Below, one piece after another: positions 1-11,524 of a stretch of DNA of 64,000 nt. The stretch is from Isoperla grammatica (taxonomy: Eukaryota > Arthropoda > Insecta > Plecoptera > Perlodidae): the NCBI GenBank assembly GCA_945910005.1, contig OX246740.1, forward strand, positions 6,570,845 through 6,634,844. The letters are read 5' to 3'. The notes under the pieces were generated by a model that was not told where the DNA came from, did no database searches, and saw only the letters and a list, made by a program, of their open reading frames with translations. The translations under genes and the position numbers were made by a program. Each line of letters opens with the position of its first letter. The stretch's first letter is position 1.

Positions 1-300
1 GCCTATGAAAATGTTCTCTGGATCAAATTGGTATAATGGTGATTATGTTTTGTTAATATTTTCCTCATTCACGGAGGAAAAGCAGTGGATTAATAATTAT
101 TATTCATGATGTGAGAACAGGAATCCCACATTCGTATAACACAGCAATGTACGCTGTGTGTTCAGTGTTGTGTGTGGGCACTTCGCACTTGGCTTTGCCA
201 CACAACTTTTATAATGAATGCTTTAGTTTGCCAACATGTTTCGCAACTGTTTGATAAGAAATTGATTTGCATTATTGATACACCAACCCACCTCGTCAAC

Positions 301-550
301 TCGCTCAGTTTACAGACTTACTTAAAAGATTTAACTGTTTTACTTAGCATTACTACCATTGGCCGGATTCATAAATCATCACCTCTCATTGGCTGGGCTA
401 AGAACGTTAGGTATAAGAGTTAACGTACTATGGTTTCCTTAAATCTTAAAACTCTGGAAAGTGTGTGAAGGCCATAATGCTATTGGATTGATTTGATTTT
501 GTTTTGTTAAACCTTAACCTTAAATCTTAAATTAGATTGTAAACCGAGCT
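301..550. mobile_element. MITE copy, family 'GCTCGGTTTACAC' (degenerate)
   Basis: This stretch matches the better-preserved copy at 23,065-23,327 along most of its length. Shared parts are the central 'ctctcattggctgggct' block, 'ataagagttaacg' and 'ggtttccttaaatcttaaa'. The left end reads gctcagtttacagac and the right end reads gtaaaccgagctt, which are imperfect inverted termini. No coding potential is seen, so this is a short non-autonomous DNA transposon of unknown superfamily. A short reading frame overlaps it but has no coding character. Confidence 0.65.
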
Positions 551-621
551 TGATGAGCATCAATCAATGTTGTGGTCTAGCTATAGCTAGACAACTAGAC
601 AACAACCCTGACTCCAACGAA

Positions 622-628
622 CACAACG

Positions 629-689
<61 letters not shown>

Positions 690-724
690 CGACGACGACG
701 ACGACGACGACGACAACAACAACA

Positions 725-780
<56 letters not shown>

Positions 781-808
781 AACAACAACAACGACGACGA
801 CGACGACG

Positions 809-903
<95 letters not shown>

Positions 904-907
904 AACA

Positions 908-951
<44 letters not shown>
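622..951. repeat. (AAC)n/(GAC)n compound microsatellite, about 110 triplets
   Basis: The tract is purely AAC and GAC triplets arranged in clean homogeneous blocks. It stays in one triplet register, so it gives long open frames on both strands (poly-Asn/Asp on plus; poly-Ser/Leu or poly-Arg/Cys on minus). There is no flanking coding sequence, splice signal or conserved domain, so I call it a microsatellite and not a gene. Confidence 0.9.
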
Positions 952-2754
952 TGTTCGGTGAAGAACACGAAACGATCATTCGTTTTTTCGTGTAGGGGAG
1001 AGGGGCGGGGGGAATTTCTGGGGTGAAATTCTGTGCGATATCCCGATGATCGCGGCGACTTGAATTCATATTTGAATTTGGCGCAAAAAAGTAGTTAAGT
1101 AGTTAGTTAGTAGTAGTAGTAGTAAGGTAAGTAGTTAGTTAAAAAGTAGTACTTTTAGTGCTTATTTCATAATATCGCGGCGATAGATCGCGATAAAAAT
1201 TGCAAATGCAATATCGAGACGATATTATTTTATTTTATAAAAAAAAAAATACAACCCATATCGTTTGACATTCCTAATTCCAACGGAAGATCCTAAACTA
1301 TCCCTTATGGACAGAGGTCATTGGCCATGGTACCATTACCTCGGCTATATCGTAAGCATTAGAATACTAGAACCTAATGAATAAAACCGAACACCATCTT
1401 CCTCAACAATAGGCTCCACAAAGTACTAGACCTGTGACTAGACATAGAATGCAGAGTCAAGCTAAGTATGTGATTTGTTCATGGTTGCCATGGAGATTGT
1501 TCTTATAGAAAATAGCATGTAATAAAACAATTCCATAGCAACAAATCCTGTACTTGACTCTGCATACGGCACTTGACTCTGCATAGGTACATCGATCTGG
1601 GGAGAGGCGATAAACAGGGGGTGTACCTAAGGCCCCCCACCTGCCGCACCGTCGCCTACCAACAATCTTTCTACAATAGAGCTGCCGTTGCCTGGAACTC
1701 ATATGGTCCGGAGTCTATACGAAATGACCCCGGAAAAATTGCAACAGAAGCAAATTTAGTATCAATCGATTCAGAAAAGGTGGGTGTGTCTAATTAACCA
1801 ATTAATCGAAAAGTAATTAATTTCAATAAAAAAATCTCATCTTTTCTAAACATAGCGTGCGTGATATGTAACGAAAGCTCATCAAACGTACATTTAACAA
1901 AAAAATAAATCAGTTTAAATTGATTCTAAGGTCAGCAGAGGTCACTGAAATGTCAAACTTGGGGTTTTTCATTGAATTGAATTGTATTTGAAAACAATTA
2001 CCCAATAGTATACGCCAATCAAGTGCTTCAGCCCCCCGTTTCAAAGAAGCCATACAAATAAAAAACATTTTTCATGACCCTTCCAAGACATACCAGATAA
2101 TAGTAAATCACATATAAGAACCGCTAAGCACACATGGATCACGATTCGGACATGGACTGGACTCTGGCCGCATTTTAACTGATAAGTAATATCCATTATA
2201 ATAGGGACCCATCGCATCAGTGCATCAATATAAATATTCATAACAAATTCATAATCATCACTCATTAGAAACTAGAATAAGGCAAGGGGACAGGACATCA
2301 ACCGTATGGGCCGCTGTGGCTCATTCCCTGTCCCCTCTTTGTAATAACAGTAAAACACACATGTGCTGTAATGTTTTAATAGAAAATAAATAAAACATAA
2401 ATAATAAATAATAAATCTGTTAAGATAGAAATATTGAATGCAGACCAAGACTGGAATACGTGCCACAGATATTGTAGGGCACGCATTGTAATGCATATGC
2501 AGATATTACAAAACTGGCAGAACATGGGAAGGAATGGAAAGCGGTTTCAAACCAACCCAATATTAGCTCTAATATTTGAACTAAACCTGTTTAAATAATA
2601 TTTAGTAGAAATATCTGTTTCGTTTCGGTTGTTTTATATGCTTTTTACGGGGTATCTTCTTTCGTCGCTGGACGCAAAGATATTGGATTATGTTATGTCC
2701 AGAAAGCGCTTGGTCTATGTTTCTGGCAGAACTCATTAATGTTGACTCTATACG
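952..2754. other. AT-rich non-coding stretch, no gene recognised
   Basis: It contains a short (AGT)n tract near 1,108-1,125 and several open frames under 85 codons with no recognisable domain. I see no RNA gene and no clear transposon ends. Confidence 0.6.
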
Positions 2755-3068
2755 TACTTTTAATAATATAACATGAAAAAAATAATTTTTTTAAGAAACA
2801 ACGCTTATATTTAAATGCACTTAAAAGTAAAAAATAAATTTTCGCCCAACAAATTTTTGCCTCACTCGGAAAATAAAAGCGTTGGGCGCTTTTCATGCAT
2901 AAACAGCAGAATACTGCAATCTATGTCAATACCGAAAGCGCCCAACGCTTTTATTTTCTGAGTGAGGCAAAAATTTGTTGGGCGAAAATTTATTTTTTAC
3001 TTTTTAGTGCATTTAAAATAAGCGTTGTTTGTTAAAAAAAATATTTTTTTCACGTTATATTATTTTAT
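2755..3068. mobile_element. Foldback element with arms of about 135 bp
   Basis: The left arm (about 2,755-2,893) and right arm (about 2,933-3,068) are near-perfect inverted copies. For example, 'ttttcgcccaacaaattttt' on the left is mirrored by 'aaaaatttgttgggcgaaaa' on the right. A spacer of about 40 bp separates them. No coding sequence is present. Structure and size fit a foldback MITE. A transcript through it would form a long hairpin. Confidence 0.75.
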
Positions 3069-3394
3069 ACTTTTTAGTCTTAAAGAATCTTGCAATCAAA
3101 TATATGCTCATTGGACGTGTCCGAATTTAGAAGACTGCATACTTGTGTACTTGTGCTTGTTAACTTCACTCGCAAACTAGCGTGCTCGCATTGCAAACTT
3201 GAATTTCGGACAGTTCCGTTCATGCACGATCCAGCGATCGGCCAACAATGACATTCTTGCTGCATAGAAACATATCCGATGCTTTCGTCACGGATATTTG
3301 AGTCCCGAACAACCAGCGGTAATTCCGATGCCTGCATGTGGTTGGCCCATCCTCACTAGCTGTGACTAATTTCCCAATTGAAGCTAATTGTTTA

Positions 3395-3870
3395 ATTAAT
3401 TAGTTATGGTGGATTAATTAATTAATTAGTGAATCTGATAATTGATTAATATATTGTAATTTAGAAAATACGACTGTTCGAAAATTTTCAGCTCGATCGG
3501 ACGTTGGGAAGTGGGTGAAATATCGATTTCCACATAAAACTTAGATTAATCAATTATGATGGCTTAATTGATTATTTAGTAAATGTGACAATTGATTCAT
3601 GTATTGTCATTAAGAATACGTCTGTGTGAAAACTTTCAGCTCAATTCGACGTTGTAAAGTGGGTGAAGCATCGATTTCCATATAAAACATTAATTAATTA
3701 TTTATGATAAATTAATTGACTATTTAGTAAATATGACAATTGATGCGTATATTGTCATTAAGAATACGTCTATGTGAAAAATTTCAGCTCGATCAGACAT
3801 TTAAAAGTAAGTGAAATATCGATTATAAGATTCCGTCCAGACAGACACACAAACACATGAAGCTAATATA
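3395..3870. repeat. Three degenerate copies of a unit of about 148 bp
   Basis: The unit is marked by 'ttttcagctcgatc' (near 3,486, 3,634 and 3,783), 'gtgggtgaaatatcgatttcca' variants and TTAATTAA-rich linkers. It ends in 'cagacagacacacaaacac'. A similar tail ('gacagacacacaaaa') occurs near 36,250. It looks like a dispersed non-coding repeat that has been locally tandemised. Confidence 0.6.
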
Positions 3871-4737
3871 AGCGTTGTAAAAAGGCCATTTGCAGTGACA
3901 TATGGGGCATGTATATGCGACCACCATTGTTTTTATGTACTACATGATATGATATTTGTTGGATGTTTTGTTGTTGTCGTTTTTGTTTGTTTTATCAAAA
4001 CACATTTTGTGGAATTGTACAATTCTGTTGTGTATATAAAATAGATAATAATAATTAGATAGCTGCAGATTGAGGGTTATCAGTTTGGTAGCAAAGCATA
4101 GACGATTATGATTGCGTTACGAATGAGGTCGAGCGACTTCACGGGTTATTCCCACATTTGGCGCGTTGTAATCATCCACAATCCTCAACATGTCGAACTG
4201 TGGTATTATTACAGCAGTAGAACATCTAAAGACAGAAACAGGAGCTTATAGTGAAATTCTTTTGAAAATTTCACTTTCAAGATTAAAAAAGTTATGAACA
4301 TTTTGGCCAAAATTGTTTTTATAGCGGTGTTAATTTTTTGCCATTTTGGATACTCTGGGAAAATGGAAAATGCATAGGCTCAGAACAGGAACACATACAA
4401 GTCAACTTCCATGTATTAGGTAGTGTTGCTATTGTGAATGCATGCATATATATTTTTTTTTGTAAACTTGAAGTGGAGTATCACATATAACTTAGTTCGA
4501 AGCTGAACAGTGGATCGCAACTTGGCATTGTTTTATTTTGTTCCAACGTTATTCGTGAATAATGAGTAAATTCGTGGAAATTCGCGGGAAAAAATGTCAT
4601 TTCCAGCCCCTCAAGTGCCTAAAACGTCCACATCTGTTGTTCAAAAACGTTTTCTAAGAGAGTCGCGTCTATCGTTCATACTATTAACTCGTACCTTTCT
4701 CTATAGATAATTAATTAATAATTTTTTTAGAAATAGC

Positions 4738-5010
4738 CGTTAGAGGGTGCACACCTCCTTTACCTGATGTGCCCCTCTCCAGGTGACTAACTAGGTTATT
4801 AGAATGTTTGGATAGTTGGGAAGGAATGTCCGAGGGCTGAAAGTATGACTCAATCCCAGCATTCGCCTTTACGACTGAGGAAAACCTCGGAAAAAACCTT
4901 CAGTCAGCCCGAATTAGAGTCTCGCGTCATACCGCTGAGTCACCTCTATTGGTACAGAGTAGTAGTGTTCCTGACAGAGTTTTTATGTGGTCTACGTATT
5001 AGCGCACACC
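4738..5010 (-). mobile_element. SINE-A, tRNA-derived SINE copy (degenerate)
   Basis: It shares the blocks 'gggtgcacac', 'tagttgggaaggaatg' and 'gactgaggaaaacct' with copies near 30.96, 45.59 and 57.74 kb. In the better copies the tRNA-like head is on the minus strand at the right-hand end; here that end (cccgaattagagtctcgc...) is decayed. No coding function. Confidence 0.55.
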
Positions 5011-5228
5011 CCAAGAGCGCCACACATGGGTATGTAAATAATGACGTGTCGTTTCATTTCAGATAGCCGGCATTTTCATGATTTCATCCTCGTTGAAGAA
5101 TTACGACCCTTCAACCGACACCACGACCTTCGAGCTTATATATACTGACCCGCCGAAAACGATTGAAATACGTAAGGGCAACCCCTGAGCCAAAATATTA
5201 TAGTAATATTAATTATACTATTAATGAT

Positions 5229-5497
<269 letters not shown>

Positions 5498-6160
5498 GAG
5501 TTGAAGATTATTATAAAATCTTTTTATTCTAGCCAAACCTAAAGGTTTATAAACAAACACAATTCACATTGCATGAAACACAAAACCCAAACCCAAATAC
5601 AACAACCGATAAAAGAACAAACAACCCAACAAACAAATAAGATACTATTACTTGAGGTCTAACGGAGATGTTAGAGCTAATTATATTGCACCAATAATGG
5701 CTGACCTCCCGTAAGAGACATGCGTGTCGCAATAGAACTTGGACATTGTGTGTGCTCTTGGTATCAACGGGCGCAATGCTGTGCAAAATCGTGTGTTCAC
5801 ACTTTCTATGAGGAGGGATGGGGCCCTATTGGGCTCATCTCATCTATTGGGCGCATCATCGAATAATATTTTTGAATTCGGAGAAACGTGTGTCCAAAAG
5901 CAAAAAAAGAAAAAAAAAATCATTTTACGTCAATACAGCCACAGGCTAATAATTGTTTTGAGGACGAGGCCAGAAGACTATTCAATATAACATGCAGTTT
6001 TAAAAATCCGAATTTACCTCGCAGTAGACCGAGCTCATATTACGTGGTGTAACATGAATCTTAGAAAGCAGGTCAAACAAGTAGTGCAGAGTGGGGTATC
6101 AGGGAGCGCCCCTTTCTATTAAACCGCGCAAAATTGACGTATTTAAGACAGTTTTAGTAA

Positions 6161-6351
6161 AGGCTGGTCCACACAGATTTTTAAGCATAAGATTTAAGGT
6201 TTTAAGACGTTGTTTTTAAAAACAACAATGAAAACAATGTCTTAAAACTAAAACTTTGTATGAACGCCAGTACGTGTTTCCTATGATCCAACTTTACGAC
6301 TACGTGTTAAACCTTAAATCGTATGTCTTAAAAATCTGTGTGGACCAGCCT
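6161..6351. mobile_element. MITE with 25-bp inverted termini (ggctggtccacacag)
   Basis: The left end 'aggctggtccacacag' + 'atttttaag' is matched exactly by its inverse at 6,327-6,351. The interior is A/T-rich with internal inverted 'ttaaggttttaag' motifs. The 'ccacacag...ttaag' end resembles the gctcggtttacacac MITE ends elsewhere in the window, so the two families may be related. No coding sequence. Confidence 0.75.
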
Positions 6352-6548
6352 AATACATAACATCTTGAGAACGCTACATAATATTGAAAAAGTGGTAACC
6401 AACCAACATTTAGCTTCGTAAGCAACTAGACACCGCGTGAAAATTTTTTCAAATATTTTAATCCTACGATTGCTATTTTATCAGACAATACAGAAATTAA
6501 TAATTAATTTGTTTAAAAAATTACAACCGCAATAGTTTCAACATTTGA

Positions 6549-6880
6549 TGATGATGATGATGATGATGATGATTAATGGGGCTTAACGTCTCATATTTAT
6601 GCAACGATGGCTAATAGAGACGATGAGCGGGTGATAATGAAGATGAGGATGAGAAAATCGATAGTGAAGAATAAAGCCACATCCGAATCAGATCCATTGT
6701 ACGTCACGTGGGTCGTCATACGGGAGTCCAGCAAGGGAAGGCAGGGCCAAGTGGGAGGAGAAATATTCAATGGGACAGTGGGGGGCAAGGGACAGGGTCT
6801 CCTTTTGTCGCCTCTTACGACTAGCAGAGTCACTCTGGGCCTATTCTTCCCCGGGCCCAGACGGGCTTTCAACATTTGAG
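6549..6880 (-). mobile_element. SINE-B-related composite repeat
   Basis: The block 'ggggcttaacgtctcatatttatgcaacgatggctaatagagacgatgag' region (6,576-6,628) matches the SINE-B body at about 21.82 and 58.03 kb. The right part, including 'cgcctcttacgactagcagag' (about 6,809) and 'gggcctattct', recurs in degraded form near 15,335-15,365. Overlapping open frames of about 90 codons on both strands are shadows of the repeat. Confidence 0.55.
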
Positions 6881-8146
6881 AGCTGAGTTGAATGAGAGTT
6901 TAGATGTTAAAATAAGTATCCCCCGTTCTTTCACGTGCATGGTTTTAACCTTTAACAGTGTGGATTCTTGGTAGGAGGGTTCGCCCCCCTTTATTCGGCT
7001 GCCACACAAATCGCACTAGCTTGTACATTTTAAACTCTGTTTTATGGGTAAAGAAAGCACCCAAGAAATGTTACTTACAATGACGAGGTTCATACATACA
7101 ATACACGAAGACGAAAATATGTGTACACACAAAAATGTAATTATGATGTTACTAAACGAAGTCCAAATATCATGTGTGAACGATTTTACAACATGGTTCC
7201 ATCTGACATTAAAAAATGTATTCTTTAGTTGATCAATCGAGTTTTATATACAAGGAAAGGCTGATGTTTTGGACTGACATAAGTTTTCTTTTATTAACGT
7301 TTTATCAAAAAATGTTTTAATTTAATGTTACTTGAATGTGTTTTTTGGATTTAAAATGAATGTAATGTGACGAAATCAGTTGTAGTGGTGTATTCCTAAA
7401 ATATAAAGGGTCAAATTTACGAGTGCGCAGGGTCAGGGGGGGCGATTGCGATTGTTGTAAGTGGCCGGAAAATAATTTTAGATGAATTAACCCTTTCAAG
7501 CCCAATTTAATACATATTATAAATAAAAATATATTTTTACGTGTTGTGAGTAAAATCTTAATACATTTCTAATATCTTTAAACATTTCTTTAATATCAAT
7601 ATTTAAGAATTTTTTGCACTTTAGAGCTCAAAAATTGATCAAAATAGTCCATATATTGAAAATTTACTTAAAACAAGTAAATACACTTTGTTAAAAATAA
7701 AAAAATTGGACATCGCATTTAAATGATCAAAGTCATTAAGAATAATATGTTCCATATTTTTTTTACCAAAATCGATGTATTTTACATAGTTCCACTCATT
7801 CCGTTTTTGAAAATGGTGTGAAGTGGTCTTATTTACGCACAGGAAAAACAGAGGCTTAGTTTTGAACGCCTTTTGTTTCACGGTTCGAAATGGTCTCACT
7901 GGGTTTATGATGTGCAATCTAAAAATTATTGAATTATGTCACGTAGATCCATATATGGTACCGATGGGCCGGTAAGGGGTTAAACATGAATACATGAAGA
8001 ACTTGTGGGGACAGTTTTGGGCAGTACAGTAGTTCAGAGGTCATTAATGAATCATACTCGATGAATGAATCACCACCATGGTTGAATGTACGCAATGTAT
8101 GAATGAATGATAAATGAAATGAAAAAAAGCAATGTCTTGCTTCTAG
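6881..8146. other. AT-rich non-coding stretch before the four-TM gene exons
   Basis: No domain, RNA gene or transposon end is recognised. If the four-TM gene at 8,147-10,618 has its first exons close by, they should lie here or further left. I could not find a cysteine-rich first exon or a loop exon like those at 28,935 and 32,366. Confidence 0.5.
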
Positions 8147-10618
8147 CTATTGCAGAGCAGACATTTGGGCGCATTATGACGGTGGTCTTGGCTCTTGTAG
8201 AGATCACGATATCGTCTGTCCTGCTCGCTGGAGTTGCTAAGGTGAGTCGATGGTACAAGTCAACTTGTAATGAATTCGCAAGAAAAATCAAAATATAAAT
8301 ACCACAGGGCTAAAAAAAAGTACTTAACCCGCGAGATTCCCAGAGCTTGTCAATATAGTGGCCGGGCAAGTGAAATATTTGCAATGAGCAGCAAGCGAAG
8401 CGTCGCATTCTACTCCATGCCGAATTCCACCAAAACTCAATGCAAACACACTCGTGGCAGAAGTGCAGAAATGCAGGGTTGGTTTAGTCGCTTTATTAAA
8501 GCCCCCCACTGAACATAAGTCTTGTTACTGAGTTGGTAGGCTCATGCGAATTTTTTTCTAATTTTTGTATTTACAGCCACCGTTCATTTCGGGCACAAAT
8601 CCGTTTGCTAATCACTTATTGAAATTAATCGAACTGCTTAAAGACTATGTGAAGTTTTTGAATGCAGTTCTTTTATGGCAAACCAGTATTTAAATTGCCT
8701 ACGTTTCACATCGGACATAACCTAACCCCCCGCCCCCCCCCCCACACCATATAAATTATATACCATTCTGTATACATAATCAGTAAATAATATATAAATA
8801 TGTATGCATATTTCAATACGCCTGTTTCCAACACTAGTCGGGTCAGGCTGTAGTTAAATACATAAATAATATATACAAATATAAATAAAATAAATAAGGT
8901 AAATAAATTAATTCGTAGCACTACCTACATTAGATTGTATATTTGTTGTATGTTGATTGTTAATCTGTAAACTGTAACTTACTTGAATTGTTTGTGTGCA
9001 GGATAGCCCAAGGCTCGTGTACCCGTGGATTGTGGGGAATGTGGTGCTGACCGCGCTTGTCACCATCCTACTGCTGACACTAGCGCTCTACATAGCGATC
9101 ATAGTACAAGTACAAGCAGGCTTCTACTTGTTCATGGGGATGACCGGTGTCGCCCGTAAGTATAGTTACACTTGCCACCATCCTACTGCTGACACTAGCG
9201 CTCTACGTAGCGGTCATTGTACAAGTACAAGCAGGCTTCTCCTTGTTCATCGGGGTGACCGTTAACGCGCATAGTTCGTTATTGTTGCAGTGATTCTTGG
9301 CTACATGATTCTCGTGGTGACAGCTACACACCAGCATTCTGACAAAGTTCGTTATTGTTGCAGTGATTCATGGCGAAATGATTCACGTGGTGAACAGCTA
9401 CCACACCAGCATTCTGACATAGTTCGTTATTGTTGCAGTGATTCATGACGAAATGATTCACGTGGTGAACAGCTACCACACCAGCATTCTGACATAGTTC
9501 GTTATTGTTGCAGTGATTCATGACGAAATGATTCACGTGGTGAACAGCTACCACACCAGCATTCTGACATAGTTCGTTATTGTTGCAGTGATTCATGACG
9601 AAATGATTCACGTGGTGAACAGCTACCACACCAGCATTCTGACATAGTTCGTTATTGTTGCAGTGATTCTTGGCTACATGATTCTCGTGGTGAACAGCTA
9701 CCACACCAGCATTCTGACATAGTTCGTTATTGTTGCAGTGATTCTTGGCTACATGATTCTCGTGGTGAACAGCTACACACCAGCATTCTGACATAGTTCG
9801 TTATTGTTGCAGTGATTCTTGGCTACATGATTCTCGTGGTGAACAGCTACCACACCAGCATTCTGACATAGTTCGTTATTGTTGCAGTGATTCTTGGCTA
9901 CATGATTCTCGTGGTGAACAGCTACCACACCAGCATTCTGACATAGTTCGTTATTGTTGCAGTGATTCTTGGCTACATGATTCTCGTGGTGAACAGCTAC
10001 CACACCAGCATTCTCACATAGTTCGTTATTGTTGCAGTGATTCTTGGCTACATGATTCTCGTGGTGAACAGCTACCACACCAGCATTCTCACATAGTTCG
10101 TTATTGTTGCAGTGATTCTTGGCTACATGATTCTCGTGGTGAACAGCTACCACACCAGCATTCTCACATAGTTCGTTATTGTTGCAGTGATTCTTGGCTA
10201 CATGATTCTCGTGGTGAACAGCTACCATACCAGCATTCTGACATAGTTCGTTATTGTTGCAGTGATTCATGGCTACATGATTCTCGTGGTGACAGCTTCC
10301 ACACCAGCATTCTGACATAGTTCGTTATTGTTGCAGTGATTCTTGGCTACATGATTCTCGTGGTGACAGCTTCCACACCAGCATTCTGACATAGTTCGTT
10401 ATTGTTGGAGTGATTCAAGGCTACATGATTCTCGTGGTGACAGCTTCCACACCAGCATTCTGACATAGTTCGTTTTTGTTGCAGTGACTCTTGGCTACAC
10501 GATTCTCGTGGTGAACAGCTACCACACCAGCATCCGGACACAATACTGGAGACTGTCCATTTTTAGCATACAAGAAGGCGGCGGCAGCAACACTAGCGCT
10601 ACTAGCGGCAAGAGGTGA
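8147..10618 (+). CDS. 3' half of a four-transmembrane protein (LAPTM/DUF4728-like), last three exons
   Basis: Three exons are supported by splice sites and phase. Exon a, 8,147-8,241, follows 'cttgcttctag' and ends AAG|gtgagt; an in-frame alternative acceptor lies 9 nt downstream. It encodes one TM segment (RIMTVVLALVEITISSVLLA). Exon b, 9,002-9,155, follows 'tttgtgtgcag' and ends in phase 1 before gtaagt. It starts DSPRLVYPW and carries a long hydrophobic run. The terminal exon, if the last acceptor is used, is 10,485-10,618; it encodes LGYTILVVNSYHTSI and a Gly/Ser tail ending SGKR-stop. The 'PRL..PW' and 'Y..VVNSY' signatures suit arthropod DUF4728/LAPTM-like endomembrane proteins; exact function is unknown. 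Exon a enters in phase 1, the phase in which exon 2 at 32,540 ends. The 5' exons are not seen upstream. The last intron is largely replaced by the 75-bp array, so the acceptor actually used is uncertain. Confidence 0.7.
9061..9262 (+). repeat. Direct duplication of the 3' part of exon b
   Basis: 9,061-9,147 (inside exon b) is copied at 9,176-9,262 with about six substitutions. The copy keeps the frame and mostly conservative changes (Ile to Val, Met to Val, Met to Ile, Tyr to Ser) but has no gtaagt-type donor after it. It runs straight into the 75-bp array, suggesting that one local duplication process copied both the exon b end and the terminal exon. Confidence 0.8.
9266..10540 (+). repeat. 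75-bp tandem array, 17 units, each built from splice acceptor plus terminal-exon start
   Basis: The unit contains 'ttcgttattgttgcag' followed by exon sequence 'tgattcttggctacatgatt' and then the coding of VVNSYHTSI. Acceptor AGs end at 9,290, 9,363, 9,438, 9,513, 9,588, 9,663, 9,738, 9,812, 9,887, 9,962, 10,037, 10,112, 10,187, 10,262, 10,336, 10,410 (mutated to gag) and 10,484. In most units the reading frame entered from exon b ends at 'acatag' just before the next unit. Some copies have one-base deletions that shift frame. Copies 2-5 carry 'catgacgaaatg'-type changes that put charged residues in the TM. Minus-strand open frames of 156-181 codons are artefacts of the 75-bp (3 x 25) period. 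Confidence 0.92.
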
Positions 10619-10721
10619 TATGGCGATGATGGCCGCTTTATTCAATGTTATTTTCGTACTTTAAAACTTGTTAGTAAATCTAGCAATTACGCATCATTGT
10701 ATTGAAAACCTATGAAGTAGA

Positions 10722-10877
10722 CTTAGGCTGGAATTCATAGTCGGCCCCTACACCAAGGGGCGCCCATTGTTACCAAGGTAACAATTGTTTCCATGTTATT
10801 TCCCATAAACAAAACAAATCCATAGCAACAATGGGTGCCCCTAGGTGTAGGGGCTGACTATGAATTCCAACCTTAGT
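10722..10877. mobile_element. MITE with ~45-bp inverted repeats
   Basis: The left end 'ggaattcatagtcggcccct' + 'acacc' is matched by the inverse of 'aggtgtaggggctgactatg' + 'aattcc' at the right. The inner 'gggcgcccattgtt' and 'aacaatgggtgcccc' also pair. It sits about 100 bp after the stop of the four-TM gene, so may fall in its 3' UTR. No coding sequence. Confidence 0.75.
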
Positions 10878-11082
10878 TATGATTGGCATCTATAATTATA
10901 ACCAAATTCATTTAAAATAATTCTTAGTATTTAAGTAAAAGATGTGCGAAACAATGTGTGTAAAACGAACATTACAGGGGCCGTTTATGTTATTACGCGA
11001 CGCTTTTAGGGGGGTGAATGATGAAAAGCGATGGTATAGGGTTGGGGAGGGGAGAAATGTGTGACATCACATAAATCTATAT

Positions 11083-11290
11083 ATATATAAGCAAGTGTCT
11101 TACTGAGTGAGTGAGTGACTGACTGACTGACTGACTCATCAACGCACAGCTCAAACCATTCAACCTAGGAACGTGGAAGTTGGTAGGTACGTAGCTATTA
11201 TGACGAAACCACCCTCTAAAGGAGGATTTTTGGAAATTCTGTCCATAAGGGGATGAAAAAGGGGGTTGAACTCATTTTTTATAAAACTTA
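11083..11290. repeat. Dispersed repeat with (GACT)n and 'caacgcacagctcaaacc' block
   Basis: A (GAGT)n/(GACT)n run at about 11,105-11,137 is followed by 'catcaacgcacagctcaaac', 'gtggaagttggtaggtacg' and 'ggggatgaaaaagggggttg'. Such stretches are known from Helitron-like non-autonomous repeats of arthropods. I cannot see termini here, so the class is a guess. Confidence 0.35.
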
Positions 11291-11524
11291 TATTTCAACA
11301 ACAGAAGGTATTACGGACGTCAAAATTGGTACTTAGATTCTCCATTAAAAATAATGAAACACATGTTTTACTCTCCCGTAGGCTTTCACGACCCGGGTCA
11401 ATGAATAAACTTGAACTTGGCTTTCGAGTATAGCCGCTTCGATTATCGCTTAAAAGCTGACGTTTCGGGCAGGTTACACTACCCATCTTCAGAGCTAAAA
11501 CTTGAAGAAGTCACAGAATGAAAC

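Noticed and set aside
550..1069. Poly-Asn/Asp, poly-Ser/Leu and poly-Arg/Cys frames
   Set aside because: Pure microsatellite translation.
6597..6879. Two overlapping frames of about 90 codons on opposite strands
   Set aside because: They coincide with the SINE-B-related repeat and match no protein family.
9266..10540. CRISPR-like array
   Set aside because: Units are contiguous, without distinct spacers, and the genome is clearly eukaryotic.
9324..10645. Minus-strand frames with 25-residue NHCNNNELCQNAGVVAVHHENH-type repeats
   Set aside because: They are shadows of the 75-bp plus-strand splice-acceptor array (75 = 3 x 25). Boundaries fall at indels in the units.
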